Below, one piece after another: positions 1-8,602 of a stretch of 64,000 nt of DNA (positions are counted from its first letter, which is position 1; every line of letters starts with the position of its first letter). The notes below the pieces were generated by a model. It had not been told where the DNA came from and did no database searches. It was given only the letters and a program-made list of their open reading frames with translations. Both the position numbers and the translations under genes were made by a program. Source of the stretch: Tumebacillus avium (lineage in GTDB: Bacteria > Bacillota > Bacilli > Tumebacillales > Tumebacillaceae); NCBI RefSeq assembly GCF_002162355.1, contig NZ_CP021434.1:2146501-2210500 (forward strand). Reading direction: 5' to 3'.

Positions 1-73
1 TTTTGTACGATACGTATACTAAAAAGTATTCGATTGTGCCGTATAAATAAGATGAGCAGGAGGAGTCTGGGTT

Positions 74-637
74 GTGAAGGTACATGAAACAGAGTGGAGC
101 AGGCACTTCAAAGCGCTCTTCCAAGCGAGGTTGGGCGACATGCAGGAAATGCTGTTGGAGGAGTTCTTTTATGATGGCACTCACCTAAAAGTCGAGATCG
201 GAGTGATTCAAGACTCGATCATCGGACGAAATTCGCCATACCTGTTTCAGGTCGCACTTGAACATAATGGTAGGCCCCTGATCTCTGTCCATTTAGAGGA
301 CTTTGAGGAATTGGAAAGAAATCGTGGGTTGGTTGAATTTCTGGAGACGGTAGACGGCACTCGCATGCCGCTTGGTCAAGCCTATAAGTTCAACAAAATC
401 GAGGTTGCTCCTGGTCTGGAAACAAACGAGATCAAAGCGGTCGCACAGGCGTTGACCCTTCTCATTCATGATTTGGGGGAGCTGATTTTCGGCGAGGAAG
501 TGGAAATGGCCCGTCAGCCCTTAGCATTACAAGAGACTTGGAAGCACGTCTACGGCCCTGACTCTGGAAAAGTGGTTGATTTCAACGGGATCAAATATAT
601 TCGATTCGACGACGCGAGAGGCTGGCACTCGTTCTAA
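74..637 (+). CDS. Hypothetical protein, 187 aa
   Basis: I do not recognise this protein. It is 187 residues, soluble looking, acidic, and has no signal peptide or membrane helix. It starts with GTG at 74, preceded by AGGAGG-type ribosome site around 58-63. A TATAAA at 42-47 could be a -10 box, but the matching -35 is weak. It ends 15 bp before a strong symmetrical terminator and stands alone, convergent to the SDR gene. No function is proposed. Confidence 0.75.
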   Translation: MKVHETEWSRHFKALFQARLGDMQEMLLEEFFYDGTHLKVEIGVIQDSIIGRNSPYLFQVALEHNGRPLISVHLEDFEELERNRGLVEFLETVDGTRMPLGQAYKFNKIEVAPGLETNEIKAVAQALTLLIHDLGELIFGEEVEMARQPLALQETWKHVYGPDSGKVVDFNGIKYIRFDDARGWHSF

Positions 638-652
638 GGAATCAACGCATAT

Positions 653-686
653 AAAAAAGCAGGGTGTACACACCCTGCTTTTTTTA
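653..686. terminator. Bidirectional Rho-independent terminator
   Basis: A perfect stem of GCAGGGTGT (659-667) and ACACCCTGC (670-678) is flanked by an A run on the left and a T run on the right. It can therefore stop transcription from both sides. It separates the convergent 187-aa gene and the SDR gene; the SDR stop codon lies inside the T run. Confidence 0.9.
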
Positions 687-1424
687 CTCCCGATTGTTCA
701 TCCGCTCAAAAATCGTATCAAGCTCATCCCGCGACGCCCGCAGCGAACGCTCCGATTGACCGTAGCCGATCTCCTGGTCGCCCCGTTCGAAGCCTTGAAA
801 AATCGCATCGGCGAAATCTTCGACCGGCGCACCGAACGTATGCAAGCCAACGCCGCCCAGATCGGTGTTCACCGCTGGCGGGGCCACTTCGATCACTTCC
901 ACGTTCTGCTGGGCGACCTGATGGCGCAGGGTCAGCGTGAACGAATGCAATGCTGCTTTGGTCGCGCTGTAGATCGGCACCCACGCGGCCGGCGCAAAAG
1001 CCAGACCCGACGTGACGTTGATGATTGTGCTGCCTTCCTTTCCGGTCAGCAAAGGCAGTAACAGGATGGACAAATGCACCGGCGCTTCAAAATTCGCCGT
1101 GATCTCCTGCTTCAAATGCCCCCAGTCCGCCTCGCCATCCAACAGATTTACCTGCTGCTGAATGCCCGCGTTGTTCACCAGCACATTCACCTGCGGATGC
1201 ACTGTCTTGACCCACTCGGCCAGCGCTTTGCGATCCGCCTCGCTCGCCACATTACACACGCGGGTGTGCAGCTCTGGAAATTTCGCTTTGGCCTCGTTCA
1301 GCTTCTCCTCGCGCCGCCCGCAGATGATTACCTCATTGCCTGCTTTCAAAAACCGCTCGGCAAACGCCAGCCCGATGCCTGACGCGCCTCCGGTGATCAA
1401 GACCGTATTTCCGGACAGCTTCAT
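684..1424 (-). CDS. SDR family NAD(P)-dependent oxidoreductase (DltE-like)
   Basis: This is a classical short-chain dehydrogenase/reductase of 246 aa. The Rossmann cofactor motif TGGASGIG lies near residue 11, NNAG follows near residue 85, and the catalytic YxxxK is seen as YSATK, with the active-site Ser in the INVTS strand. These are the hallmarks of a classical SDR using NAD(P)H on an alcohol or ketone. The substrate cannot be told. The start at 1424 is chosen because a GGGGGT ribosome site precedes it and because the Rossmann fold begins right after; an upstream in-frame start would add 33 residues without family support. It is divergent from the DNA ligase gene. Confidence 0.88.
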   Translation of the reverse strand: MKLSGNTVLITGGASGIGLAFAERFLKAGNEVIICGRREEKLNEAKAKFPELHTRVCNVASEADRKALAEWVKTVHPQVNVLVNNAGIQQQVNLLDGEADWGHLKQEITANFEAPVHLSILLLPLLTGKEGSTIINVTSGLAFAPAAWVPIYSATKAALHSFTLTLRHQVAQQNVEVIEVAPPAVNTDLGGVGLHTFGAPVEDFADAIFQGFERGDQEIGYGQSERSLRASRDELDTIFERMNNRE

Positions 1425-1521
1425 TGGACAGACCCCCTGCTCCTTTTCCACGATTCTGCCACTTTGGTATGTCCCATCCATTTTTCGGGAATGCAATAGA
1501 AAAATCCCCGGAGGTCTCCTC

Positions 1522-2430
1522 ATGCTGTTTACGGCGATCCAACCGATGCTTTTGACGTTGAAATGGGACGCGTTTGATGATGACCGCTACATCTTTGAGC
1601 CGAAATGGGACGGCTGGCGCGTTCTCTTGCACAAGCAGGGGGAACGGGTCTCCGCATACACGAAAAACGGGCATGTCATCACCGACAAATTCCCGGAGGC
1701 GATCTCAGCAGCCTCCGCCGTCTCGCTGCACGAAGCGATCCTCGACTGTGAAGGCATCTGCATGCGCGGCGGGCGTCCCGTCTTTGACGACTTCGCCTGG
1801 CGGGGACGCCTCGCCGACCCGAACAAGATCCGGCAGGCCACACAGACGCACCCGGCCACCTTTGTTGCATTCGATCTGCTCTACAACGGGCAAGACCTGA
1901 CCGGCTCCGAGCTCATGGAGCGCAAAGCCCGGCTCCACGACGCCCTCCGCCCCTCCGATCTGCTCACTCCCACCTTGTACATCGAAGGGCAAGGCACAGC
2001 GTTAAAAAAGCTCAGCGAGCAGCAGCACCTCGAAGGCATCGTCGGCAAGCGCAAAACGTCGCGCTACCAGCAAGGCGTGCGCTCCGAAGACTGGATCAAA
2101 GTAAAAAACTGGCAGGAGATCGACTGCATCATCCTCGGCTACCGCATCGCGCCACCGTTTGCGCTGGTGCTCGGACTGCATTTTCGCACCGTCAAATTCA
2201 AGCCGGTCGGAACCGTCGAACTTGGCTTCAAGCCGGAAGAAAAACAAGCGTTCCACGAGATCGCGGAACGCCTGCACACCACCCGGGACAGCAAAACGCA
2301 ATGGATCGAACCTCGCCTCTGCTGCCACATCCAATACCTCGAACGCACCGACACGCACCACTTGCGCCATGCCACATTTCGCGGCTTCCTGTTCGAGAAA
2401 AATCCGGACGACTGCTGGTGGACGTATTAG
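1522..2430 (+). CDS. Stand-alone ATP-dependent DNA ligase (LigD ligase-domain type)
   Basis: This 302-aa protein matches the adenylation plus OB-fold core of ATP-dependent DNA ligases. The nucleotidyl-transferase motif I is seen as EPKWDGWR, with the Lys that takes AMP; the later motifs EGIVGKR and DWIKVK are also clear. The length fits a minimal ligase with no polymerase or nuclease domain as found in full LigD. Such proteins seal nicks in repair, often with Ku, but no ku gene is in this window. The start at 1522 follows GGAGG at 1510-1514. The longer open frame to its left overlaps the SDR gene and is not used. The gene is divergent from the SDR gene and convergent with the phosphatase. Confidence 0.9.
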   Translation: MLFTAIQPMLLTLKWDAFDDDRYIFEPKWDGWRVLLHKQGERVSAYTKNGHVITDKFPEAISAASAVSLHEAILDCEGICMRGGRPVFDDFAWRGRLADPNKIRQATQTHPATFVAFDLLYNGQDLTGSELMERKARLHDALRPSDLLTPTLYIEGQGTALKKLSEQQHLEGIVGKRKTSRYQQGVRSEDWIKVKNWQEIDCIILGYRIAPPFALVLGLHFRTVKFKPVGTVELGFKPEEKQAFHEIAERLHTTRDSKTQWIEPRLCCHIQYLERTDTHHLRHATFRGFLFEKNPDDCWWTY

Positions 2431-2436
2431 TTTGGC

Positions 2437-3048
2437 TTACGATGAACTGTCGAGCCCGTTCAAATGCGTCGTATCGTTCATCACCCGCACCATCCGCTGC
2501 GGCTCTTTGTACACCAGCACATGAATCGCCGTATCGCCGGAGTGAAAATAGCACGTATTCTGCGCGGGCATCCGCAAAAACGACTGGATCAGCGCTGAGA
2601 TCATCCCGCCGTGCGACACGACAGCGATGCGCTCATACTTGCCCAGGCAGGCCGTCACAATCTCCGACAGCACGCTTTCCGCCCGCATGCGGAACTGGAA
2701 CCACGATTCGCCTTCTGCAAACGGCACATGCGGCAGCGTCGGCAGTGGATGCAGGCGGTTGCCTTCTTCGAGCGGCAGTCCGGCCTGCTTGCCGTTGTTG
2801 ATCTCCATCAGGTCGGGCAGCAACTGCAGCTCCACGCCCGTCTGCCCGGCGAGCACCGTTGCCGTCTCCTGCGCCCGCTTCAACGTGCTGGCGAAAATGA
2901 TCTGCGGGGGCAACTCTGCCGCCACGCGCTCCGCCATCGCTTGCACCTGACGACGCCCAAGTCCGGTCAAGGAAAAATCGGCCCGGCCCTCGTGCACCCC
3001 AAGCAAATCCGCTTCCGATTCCCCGTGACGAATCAGCACAATCTCCAT
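2437..3048 (-). CDS. Histidine phosphatase family protein
   Basis: This 203-aa protein belongs to the phosphoglycerate-mutase-like histidine phosphatases. The RHGE motif near residue 8 holds the phospho-accepting His; the second catalytic His lies in VVSHGG, and a Glu is present in the FAEGESW stretch. The fold is cytosolic and the substrate is unknown; family members act on sugar phosphates, nucleotides or cofactor precursors. ATG at 3048 is preferred over the TTG six bases upstream because a GGGGG ribosome site sits nine bases before it. It ends 6 bp from the convergent ligase gene with no terminator between them. Confidence 0.88.
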   Translation of the reverse strand: MEIVLIRHGESEADLLGVHEGRADFSLTGLGRRQVQAMAERVAAELPPQIIFASTLKRAQETATVLAGQTGVELQLLPDLMEINNGKQAGLPLEEGNRLHPLPTLPHVPFAEGESWFQFRMRAESVLSEIVTACLGKYERIAVVSHGGMISALIQSFLRMPAQNTCYFHSGDTAIHVLVYKEPQRMVRVMNDTTHLNGLDSSS

Positions 3049-3089
3049 TCCCAATTTCCCCCTCTTATGTAGTGAAGCACAAGCATATA

Positions 3090-3130
3090 AAAAAGAACCA
3101 AACTCTGCAAGTGCAAGTTTGGTTCCTTTT
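3090..3130. terminator. Bidirectional terminator
   Basis: AACCAAACT (3096-3104) pairs with AGTTTGGTT (3116-3124), flanked by an A run on the left and a T run on the right. It follows the DUF4261 gene stop on the minus strand and lies upstream of the phosphatase gene. Confidence 0.8.
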
Positions 3131-3153
3131 GTACATCTCCCTAATAACCCATG

Positions 3154-3969
3154 TTACCCGATCGTACCGGTGTCGAGGTTCAGCACGACGCGCTCCGGGC
3201 CGACCAGCGCCGTTTCGCGGCGGCAGCGCCATTTTTCTCGTGGCATGGTGCCTTCGATCGTGTGACCGTCTTCGATAAGATCTCCGTGATCGTACAGGTA
3301 GTGCGCAATGTTGTAGAGATGGCTGCCCACCTCATTCGGGTCCAGTCCGGCAAAGTGGCACTGCACATCGGGCAGGCCGTGCGCCGACAAGCCGAGCGTG
3401 TCGACGATCACTTCGCCGGGCGCCCCATCCACGTTAAAAAAGCGCAGCGAGACCGCCCCGTTTAACCCGTCTTTCGGCTCCAGCTCCTGCGAGATTCGAT
3501 AGTCGCCCGGCTCGGTCAGCAACTGGCTGATCGGCCAGTGCATCGCTTTCGGCTTGGCGATCTCCAGCACCGCCTGCACGATCTGGTGGAACAGATCCAT
3601 CCGCGTTCTGTACGGCAAAGCATTTGCCCACAGATCGTGGATTAACATCGTATAGCGGCAGCCTTCCAGCGCCTCGCGCGCGCCTTTCCAATGGAAGGAC
3701 TGACGGAGCGCCGGTTCCAATTTGTCAAAATTGGGTGGGCCCTCGACCAGATGCATCGCCGTTTGCACGGGCACTTGGCCGTCTTTATAATCCACCGAAT
3801 ATTTGTGCAGGAAAAAAGCCAGCAGATTCGCCTGCTCGCCGTTCTCCAGCGGCTCTACGATGCCGACGCGTGCTTTTAAACTTTTGCGCAGCTCTTCCTG
3901 ATCGATCTCAGGTCGTTTGTCGAAGAAAAGTTCGACATGGTACGTTCGTGCCAATCCCGTGTCCATCAT
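3154..3969 (-). CDS. DUF4261 domain-containing protein
   Basis: This is a 271-aa cytosolic protein whose sequence fits the DUF4261 family seen in Bacillales. Landmarks are YSVDYKDGQVPVQ near residue 58, the run DTLGLSAHGLPDVQCHF near residue 190, and the acidic stretch DHGDLIEDGHTIEG. The family has no known function. GGAG lies five bases before the first ATG at 3969; the second ATG next to it is also possible. It is a single gene followed by its own terminator, divergent from the paiB-like gene. Confidence 0.82.
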   Translation of the reverse strand: MMDTGLARTYHVELFFDKRPEIDQEELRKSLKARVGIVEPLENGEQANLLAFFLHKYSVDYKDGQVPVQTAMHLVEGPPNFDKLEPALRQSFHWKGAREALEGCRYTMLIHDLWANALPYRTRMDLFHQIVQAVLEIAKPKAMHWPISQLLTEPGDYRISQELEPKDGLNGAVSLRFFNVDGAPGEVIVDTLGLSAHGLPDVQCHFAGLDPNEVGSHLYNIAHYLYDHGDLIEDGHTIEGTMPREKWRCRRETALVGPERVVLNLDTGTIG

Positions 3970-4081
3970 TCCAACTCCAGCAGCTTTATTCGTCTTTTTC
4001 TACCTCTACAATAGCATAAGAACACTTCACACAGGAGCGGGAAAGATTTACAATTAAAAGAGGAAACGGAGGGAGTACCTC

Positions 4082-4714
4082 ATGTATACGCCGTCGCATT
4101 TTAAGATGGAAGAACTCGCGGAGATTCAAGAGTTTATCAAGGCGCACTCCTTTGGCATCCTCTTCTCCCAGACCGATCAGGGACCGACCGGCACGCACCT
4201 GCCGTTTTATCTGGTGGAAGCAGAAGGCGAGTACGGTGTGCTGTACGGGCACATGGCGCGGGCCAACCCGCATTGGAAAAGCACCGCCCAGGACGTTTTG
4301 GTCGTCTTGGCCGGGCCGCACCATTACATTTCGCCGACCTGGTATCAGGCGCCGGACAATGTGCCGACGTGGAATTACACTGCGGTGCACGCGTACGGAC
4401 AGATCGAAATTTTCGAGGAGCGGGAAGCGCTGTTGGAACTGCTCGACCGCTCGACCGACTTTTTTGAAGCGGGCATGCCAAAGCCGTGGAAGATGGCCGA
4501 AAGCCAGGAGTATGCGGAGCGCATTCTCGGCGGGATCGTCGGCTTTAAGATCGTGTTGACTAAGCTCGAAGGCAAACAAAAACTCAATCAGAACAAATCT
4601 CCACAGTTGCAGCAGAATGTGATCGACGGGCTGCGCGCACAGGAGAATAGCCAGGCACACGCGGTCGCCGAGCTGATGGAAGAGCGGGCGGCCAAGAAAA
4701 CGGCAAAGGAGTAA
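4082..4714 (+). CDS. FMN-binding negative transcriptional regulator, PaiB family
   Basis: This 210-aa protein matches the PaiB family: it opens with MYTPSHF and continues with the split-barrel flavin-binding core, including HLPFYL, GHMARANPHW and the PTWNYTAVHAYG signature. In Bacillus subtilis PaiB was described as a negative regulator of protease and sporulation genes. The fold also resembles flavin reductases, so a redox role is possible. GGAGGGAG sits just before the ATG. The next gene starts 7 bp later, with its ribosome site inside this reading frame, so the two are probably translated together. Confidence 0.9.
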   Translation: MYTPSHFKMEELAEIQEFIKAHSFGILFSQTDQGPTGTHLPFYLVEAEGEYGVLYGHMARANPHWKSTAQDVLVVLAGPHHYISPTWYQAPDNVPTWNYTAVHAYGQIEIFEEREALLELLDRSTDFFEAGMPKPWKMAESQEYAERILGGIVGFKIVLTKLEGKQKLNQNKSPQLQQNVIDGLRAQENSQAHAVAELMEERAAKKTAKE

Positions 4715-4720
4715 CCTCCC

Positions 4721-5107
4721 ATGAACAAGACGCTCAGCGCCGAACTAAACCTGTTTCTGAAAAGGTATGAAGACGCCACCAACTCGCAAGATTTTGCGCA
4801 GGTGGCGGAGTTGATCGCCGACGATGCGGTCTACTGGTTTACCGACAGCAGTTGTGAAGGCATCGCCGCGATCCGGGCCTATTTTGACAAGGGCTGGGCG
4901 ACGGTGAAGGATGAAGTGTACAGCATTCGCGGCGTGCGCTGGGTTGCGCAAGGCGAAACGGTGTCGACCTGCACGTATGAGTTCCACTGGCAGGGGTACA
5001 TCGAAGGTGAATTGCGCGAAGGCGGCGGGCGCGGCACAAACGTGCTCGTCAAGCGCGACGGACGCTGGCAGATCATTCATGAGCACTTGAGCATCGAGCA
5101 AAACTGA
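4721..5107 (+). CDS. NTF2-like / SnoaL-like family protein
   Basis: This 128-aa protein has the length and pattern of nuclear-transport-factor-2-like proteins of the YybH type: an N-terminal helix pair (RYEDATNSQDFAQVAELI), the DDAVYW turn, a sheet core and a C-terminal WQIIHEHLS strand. Such small cone-shaped folds serve as enzymes (isomerase, hydrolase) or ligand binders, so no reaction can be assigned. It starts 7 bp after the PaiB-like gene, with GGAG nine bases upstream, and forms a two-gene unit with it. Confidence 0.85.
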   Translation: MNKTLSAELNLFLKRYEDATNSQDFAQVAELIADDAVYWFTDSSCEGIAAIRAYFDKGWATVKDEVYSIRGVRWVAQGETVSTCTYEFHWQGYIEGELREGGGRGTNVLVKRDGRWQIIHEHLSIEQN

Positions 5108-5183
5108 GGGAACTTGACCACCTCACAAACATCGTTCGCTCCTCGAAATGTATAACACATTTCATTGCAGAGGAGGAACAGCG

Positions 5184-5348
5184 ATGGAAGACTTCAACGT
5201 TCACTCGAGCCGTAACAATGAGATCCAATCGGACATCGGCAGCAGCGCAAGCAGCAAAAGTTCAGTGGGGAGCACCATCAAATCATGGGCGCTGACCCTG
5301 ATCGTCCTTGCTGTTGTTGTCGGAATCGTTTTGTGGGCCGCAAGTTAG
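5184..5348 (+). CDS. Small single-pass membrane protein, 54 aa
   Basis: The protein has a polar, Ser-rich N-terminal half and one C-terminal transmembrane helix (about residues 33-53, ALTLIVLAVVVGIVLWAA). It is thus a tail-anchored membrane protein. The ATG at 5184 is preferred because AGAGGAGG lies at the right distance; the upstream in-frame ATG at 5148 has no ribosome site. It is followed by a terminator shared with glpD. Function unknown. Confidence 0.75.
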   Translation: MEDFNVHSSRNNEIQSDIGSSASSKSSVGSTIKSWALTLIVLAVVVGIVLWAAS

Positions 5349-5368
5349 CAGTTGTTTCGCATAGATGG

Positions 5369-5409
5369 AAAAAGAGCAGGCGCGCTGGGGAAGCGCACTT
5401 GCTCTTTTT
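5369..5409. terminator. Bidirectional terminator
   Basis: The stem AAAAAGAGCAGGCGCGCT pairs with AGCGCACTTGCTCTTTTT across a GGGGA loop, with a few wobble pairs. It serves the small membrane protein gene on plus and glpD on minus. Confidence 0.88.
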
Positions 5410-5414
5410 GCGTT

Positions 5415-7178
5415 TTATGAAAAATGGCACTCGCGCAGACTCCGCTCCACTTCCTGTCTCCGCACCGCTTCCGTCCAGCCGAGCAGGGGGGCCATGCGCT
5501 GGGAGACGAGGGTGATCAGTTCGCGCAGCTGCAGCCCGCGGAAACGGCCGAGCTCGGTGCGGCGGCCGATGATGTCGTCGAGGTGGTTGGCCTGTTCGTG
5601 CTGGATCATGTACGGGATCTCCGCTTCGAGCAGGGGCACGGAGGGGACGAGGCGTTTGGCTGAACCGCAGGCCAGCACTGCTTCGACGCGGTCGCCGTAG
5701 CGGTGGAGCAGGGCGCTGGCGTCCGCTTCGGTCAGGGCGTGACGGTCGGTGAGGCGCTGGACTTCCTTTTGCCACCACGATTCGATGTGGGCGCTGGGGA
5801 TCGTTTTGGCGCCGTAGAGCGGCAGGGAGGCGGACAGCTCGTCGCGGCGCTGCCAGTCGCCGAGGTGATCGAGCTGCTCCCGAAGCGTAAGCAGCACGCG
5901 CTCCGCCATTTTGCGGTAGGCGGTGAGCTTGCCCCCGGCGATGGTGATCAGGCCGGCGGGGGAGACCCAGATTTCGTCTTCGCGGGAGACGTCTTTGGTG
6001 TCATTTTTGCCCTTTCGCAGGTTGTGCTCGGCGACCAGGGGGCGCACACCCGACCAGATGCCGATCACGTCGGACGGGGTCAGACGCAGGTCGGGGCGCA
6101 GGCCATTGGCGATGTTCAGCAGGTAGTCGATCTCGCCGCTTGGCACTTCCGGGTGGGCAAGATCGCCGTCGTAGCGCTGGTCGGTGGTGCCGATGTAGGT
6201 GATGTCGCCTTTGGGGATCAGGAAGACGAGGCGTCCGTCCGGCGTCTGCACCGCCAAGGCATGGGGGAGCGGAAACCGGGCGGCATCGAAGGACAGGTGA
6301 ATCCCCCGGCTGTGCGTCACGCGGGAAGTAGCGCTGTTGCGGGCGCGGGAGAGAATTGCGTCATTGCTGACGCGGTCGAGCATATCGTTCTGGCGCGTGG
6401 CGGCTGCGAGCTGCCCGGCCGAATTTTCCGATTTTTCACCCGGCAGGTCTTCCAGTTCCAAGACATTTTCAATCCACGGCCCGGCCGCGTTGACCACCGT
6501 GCGTCCGCTGACGACGATCGGCTGGCCGGACACCAGGTCGTGCGCGACGACGCCGCAGAGCTTGCCGTCTGCGGTGAGCAATTTTTTCACCGGACAGTCG
6601 TTCAACACGACCGCGCCCCACTCAGACGCACTTTGCAAGGTCGAGAGCGTCAGGCGCGCATCGTCGGTCACATACTCGTGGTAAAGCACACCGCCTTGCA
6701 GCCCGGTCTTGGTCAGTTTCGGGTGGGACTCCAGCAACTGCCCGGCGGACAGAACTCGCCGACGCTCCGCCTTGACCACTCCGGCCAGGCGGTCGTACAG
6801 CCAGATCGCCGTCGACATCGCCAGTTTGCCGTGCTGCATCCCTTTGTAGATCGGCAGCAGGAACGGCACCGGCTCGACCAGATGCGGCGCGAGGCTGCGC
6901 AGCACCGCCCGTTCCGAGCCGGCTTCGCGCACGAGGCGCACATGCCCTTGGGCCAGATAGCGCAGCCCGCCGTGGATCAGCTTGGTGGAGCGCGAAGACG
7001 TCCCGGAGGCAAAATCGGCCGCTTCCAGCACCGCCACGCGCAGGCCGGCCAGCGACGCCTCACGGGCAATCCCCGCTCCGGTGATGCCGCCGCCGATGAT
7101 GATCACATCAAACACATCCTGCCGCAGACGCCCGACCCAATAGGAGCGCGGGCGACCCATCCAGCCGCTTTCTGTCAT
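5415..7178 (-). CDS. glpD: Aerobic glycerol-3-phosphate dehydrogenase
   Basis: This FAD enzyme oxidises sn-glycerol 3-phosphate to dihydroxyacetone phosphate and passes electrons to the quinone pool at the membrane. The 587-aa length fits the family. The dinucleotide-binding motif FDVIIIGGGITGAGIAREAS is near residue 23, followed by SSRSTKLIHGGLRYL, the GlpD signature; YIGTTDQ and the WSGVRPL segment follow, and a C-terminal helical domain closes the protein. GAGGTG sits seven bases before the ATG. The gene is monocistronic, bounded by terminators on both sides, and no glpF or glpK is in this window. Confidence 0.95.
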   Translation of the reverse strand: MTESGWMGRPRSYWVGRLRQDVFDVIIIGGGITGAGIAREASLAGLRVAVLEAADFASGTSSRSTKLIHGGLRYLAQGHVRLVREAGSERAVLRSLAPHLVEPVPFLLPIYKGMQHGKLAMSTAIWLYDRLAGVVKAERRRVLSAGQLLESHPKLTKTGLQGGVLYHEYVTDDARLTLSTLQSASEWGAVVLNDCPVKKLLTADGKLCGVVAHDLVSGQPIVVSGRTVVNAAGPWIENVLELEDLPGEKSENSAGQLAAATRQNDMLDRVSNDAILSRARNSATSRVTHSRGIHLSFDAARFPLPHALAVQTPDGRLVFLIPKGDITYIGTTDQRYDGDLAHPEVPSGEIDYLLNIANGLRPDLRLTPSDVIGIWSGVRPLVAEHNLRKGKNDTKDVSREDEIWVSPAGLITIAGGKLTAYRKMAERVLLTLREQLDHLGDWQRRDELSASLPLYGAKTIPSAHIESWWQKEVQRLTDRHALTEADASALLHRYGDRVEAVLACGSAKRLVPSVPLLEAEIPYMIQHEQANHLDDIIGRRTELGRFRGLQLRELITLVSQRMAPLLGWTEAVRRQEVERSLRECHFS

Positions 7179-7226
7179 CTGCGTTCACCTCACCTTTGCT
7201 TTCAACAGTTATATGTAAAAGTTTAC

Positions 7227-7261
7227 AAAAAAGAGCAGGAGCCCGTAAAGGGCTCCTGCTC
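7227..7261 (-). terminator. Terminator of the small membrane protein gene
   Basis: GAGCAGGAGCCC (7233-7244) pairs perfectly with GGGCTCCTGCTC (7250-7261). On the minus strand the stem is followed by a run of T, so it ends the transcript of the 59-aa gene before glpD. Confidence 0.88.
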
Positions 7262-7270
7262 CTGGTACGA

Positions 7271-7450
7271 TTAAGATGCGCGACTATCGTGGTGTTTCTC
7301 CAAACACGGAACAAATTCGATGGGATCTTGTACGCGACCTTTTTCTGCACCATCCGTTTGTTTAAAGACGAAGCGAACCAAAAGCCAAACGCCTGAAAAG
7401 ATAACCCCCATGAAAAAAGCTTCCGCAAGAAACATCCCTATACTGCCCAA
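7271..7450 (-). CDS. Small membrane protein with TTG start, 59 aa
   Basis: This gene is read in a frame that is easily missed. From TTG at 7450 it encodes 59 residues that begin MGSIGMFLAEAFFMG; residues about 6-29 form one transmembrane helix, followed by a charged tail ending in EKHHDSRAS. GAGGTG lies exactly seven bases before the TTG, while the in-frame ATG at 7435 has no ribosome site at a usable distance, so TTG is the better start. The stop is followed at once by a perfect terminator, which supports a real monocistronic gene. I do not recognise the family. Confidence 0.72.
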   Translation of the reverse strand: MGSIGMFLAEAFFMGVIFSGVWLLVRFVFKQTDGAEKGRVQDPIEFVPCLEKHHDSRAS

Positions 7451-7527
7451 GCAACTTCACCTCATCGTAATTAGTTTTTCTTCTACTTTAAAGATACGCG
7501 ATAACTCGACAAAATAAAATGGGTATT

Positions 7528-7556
7528 TTGTGCCTTTTGCGCCCGTCAGGTATAAT
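7528..7556 (+). promoter_or_regulatory. Sigma-A-type promoter of thiL-tsaD operon
   Basis: TTGTGC (7528-7533) and a perfect TATAAT (7551-7556) are separated by 17 bp. Transcription would begin near 7563, giving a very short leader with no room for a riboswitch, and rules out thiL starts further upstream. Confidence 0.8.
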
Positions 7557-7587
7557 AAGGAACATGCAAAATAAGGGCGGTGTGACG

Positions 7588-8601
7588 ATGCGAATCCACG
7601 AACTCGGTGAATTTGGCCTGATCGACCGGCTGGCGGCCCGTTTGGGCGAGCCGGATGAGAGCGTTGTGGTCGGCATCGGCGACGATGCTGCTGTTGTACA
7701 ATATGCTCCGGACATGCAAGTGGTGACGACGACCGACATGCTGGTCGAAGGCGTGCATTTTCGCCGGGACACGATCGACGACCGCTCACTGGGCTACAAA
7801 TCGCTGGCCGTTTCGATCTCCGACATCGCCGCGATGGGCGGCCGGGCGAAACATGCGGTGCTGTCGCTGGCGATTCCCGTCGATCTCGATGTGGAGCGAT
7901 TGGATGAGTTATACATAGGCGTACAGGAGATATGCACAGAATATGGTACACATGTCGTCGGCGGCGATGTGGTGAAAACATCGGGGCCGTTTGTGATTTC
8001 GGTGACGGTGTTAGGCGTTGTGGAAGCTGGAAAAGCTTTGCTTCGCTCGGGAGCCCGTCCCGGCGATCTGATCTATTTGACCGGCACGGTGGGCGGTTCG
8101 GCAGCCGGATTGGATTTGCTGGAGCAAGGACAAGGGCTGGCCGCAACGCTTTCGGAGCAGCAAAAAGCCGACCTGCTGCGCTTCCATCAGCGTCCGGCGC
8201 CGCAAGTGCCGGGCGGGCGGATCTTGCTGCAGTCGGGCGGCTGCACGTCGGCAAACGACGTGTCGGATGGCGTGGCGAGCGAACTGAACGAGATCAGCAA
8301 GATGAGCGGCGTGCAGTTGGTCGTGGAGGCGGGCAAACTGCCGATCCATGACAGTGTACGCGCGTATGCCGCCTTGCGCGGGCAGGACCCGTTGCAGTGG
8401 GCGCTGTTCGGCGGAGAGGATTACCAGCTGATCGGCACGCTCGATCCGGCCAAGCGGGCGGAGATCGAGGCCGATTTTGCAAAAGCGGGCCTGGCCTTGA
8501 CGATCATCGGACACGCGGAGGCGGGGGCTGGTGTTGTGCTGTTGCAAGACGGCACGCGCCGCGAGCTGCGTCCGAAGGGATTTAACCATTTTGGGAGTTG
8601 A
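7588..8601 (+). CDS. thiL: Thiamine-monophosphate kinase
   Basis: ThiL phosphorylates thiamine monophosphate to thiamine pyrophosphate, the active cofactor. The 337-aa protein shows the PurM-like fold signatures: GEFGLIDRLA at the N terminus, VVGIGDDAAVV, the TTDMLVEGVHF segment and KSLAVSISDIAAMGG, then GGDVVKTSGPF and the late GGEDYQLIGT. ATG at 7588 is chosen because it is 30 bp after the promoter -10 box and keeps GGGCGGTG as ribosome site; an ATG at 7564 is too close to the transcript start. It is first in the operon with tsaE, tsaB, rimI and tsaD, with one base between it and tsaE. Confidence 0.95.
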   Translation: MRIHELGEFGLIDRLAARLGEPDESVVVGIGDDAAVVQYAPDMQVVTTTDMLVEGVHFRRDTIDDRSLGYKSLAVSISDIAAMGGRAKHAVLSLAIPVDLDVERLDELYIGVQEICTEYGTHVVGGDVVKTSGPFVISVTVLGVVEAGKALLRSGARPGDLIYLTGTVGGSAAGLDLLEQGQGLAATLSEQQKADLLRFHQRPAPQVPGGRILLQSGGCTSANDVSDGVASELNEISKMSGVQLVVEAGKLPIHDSVRAYAALRGQDPLQWALFGGEDYQLIGTLDPAKRAEIEADFAKAGLALTIIGHAEAGAGVVLLQDGTRRELRPKGFNHFGS

Positions 8602-8602
8602 C

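Noticed and set aside
7557-7588. TPP riboswitch upstream of thiL
   Set aside because: The promoter lies about 30 bp before the start codon, so the leader is far too short for a riboswitch.
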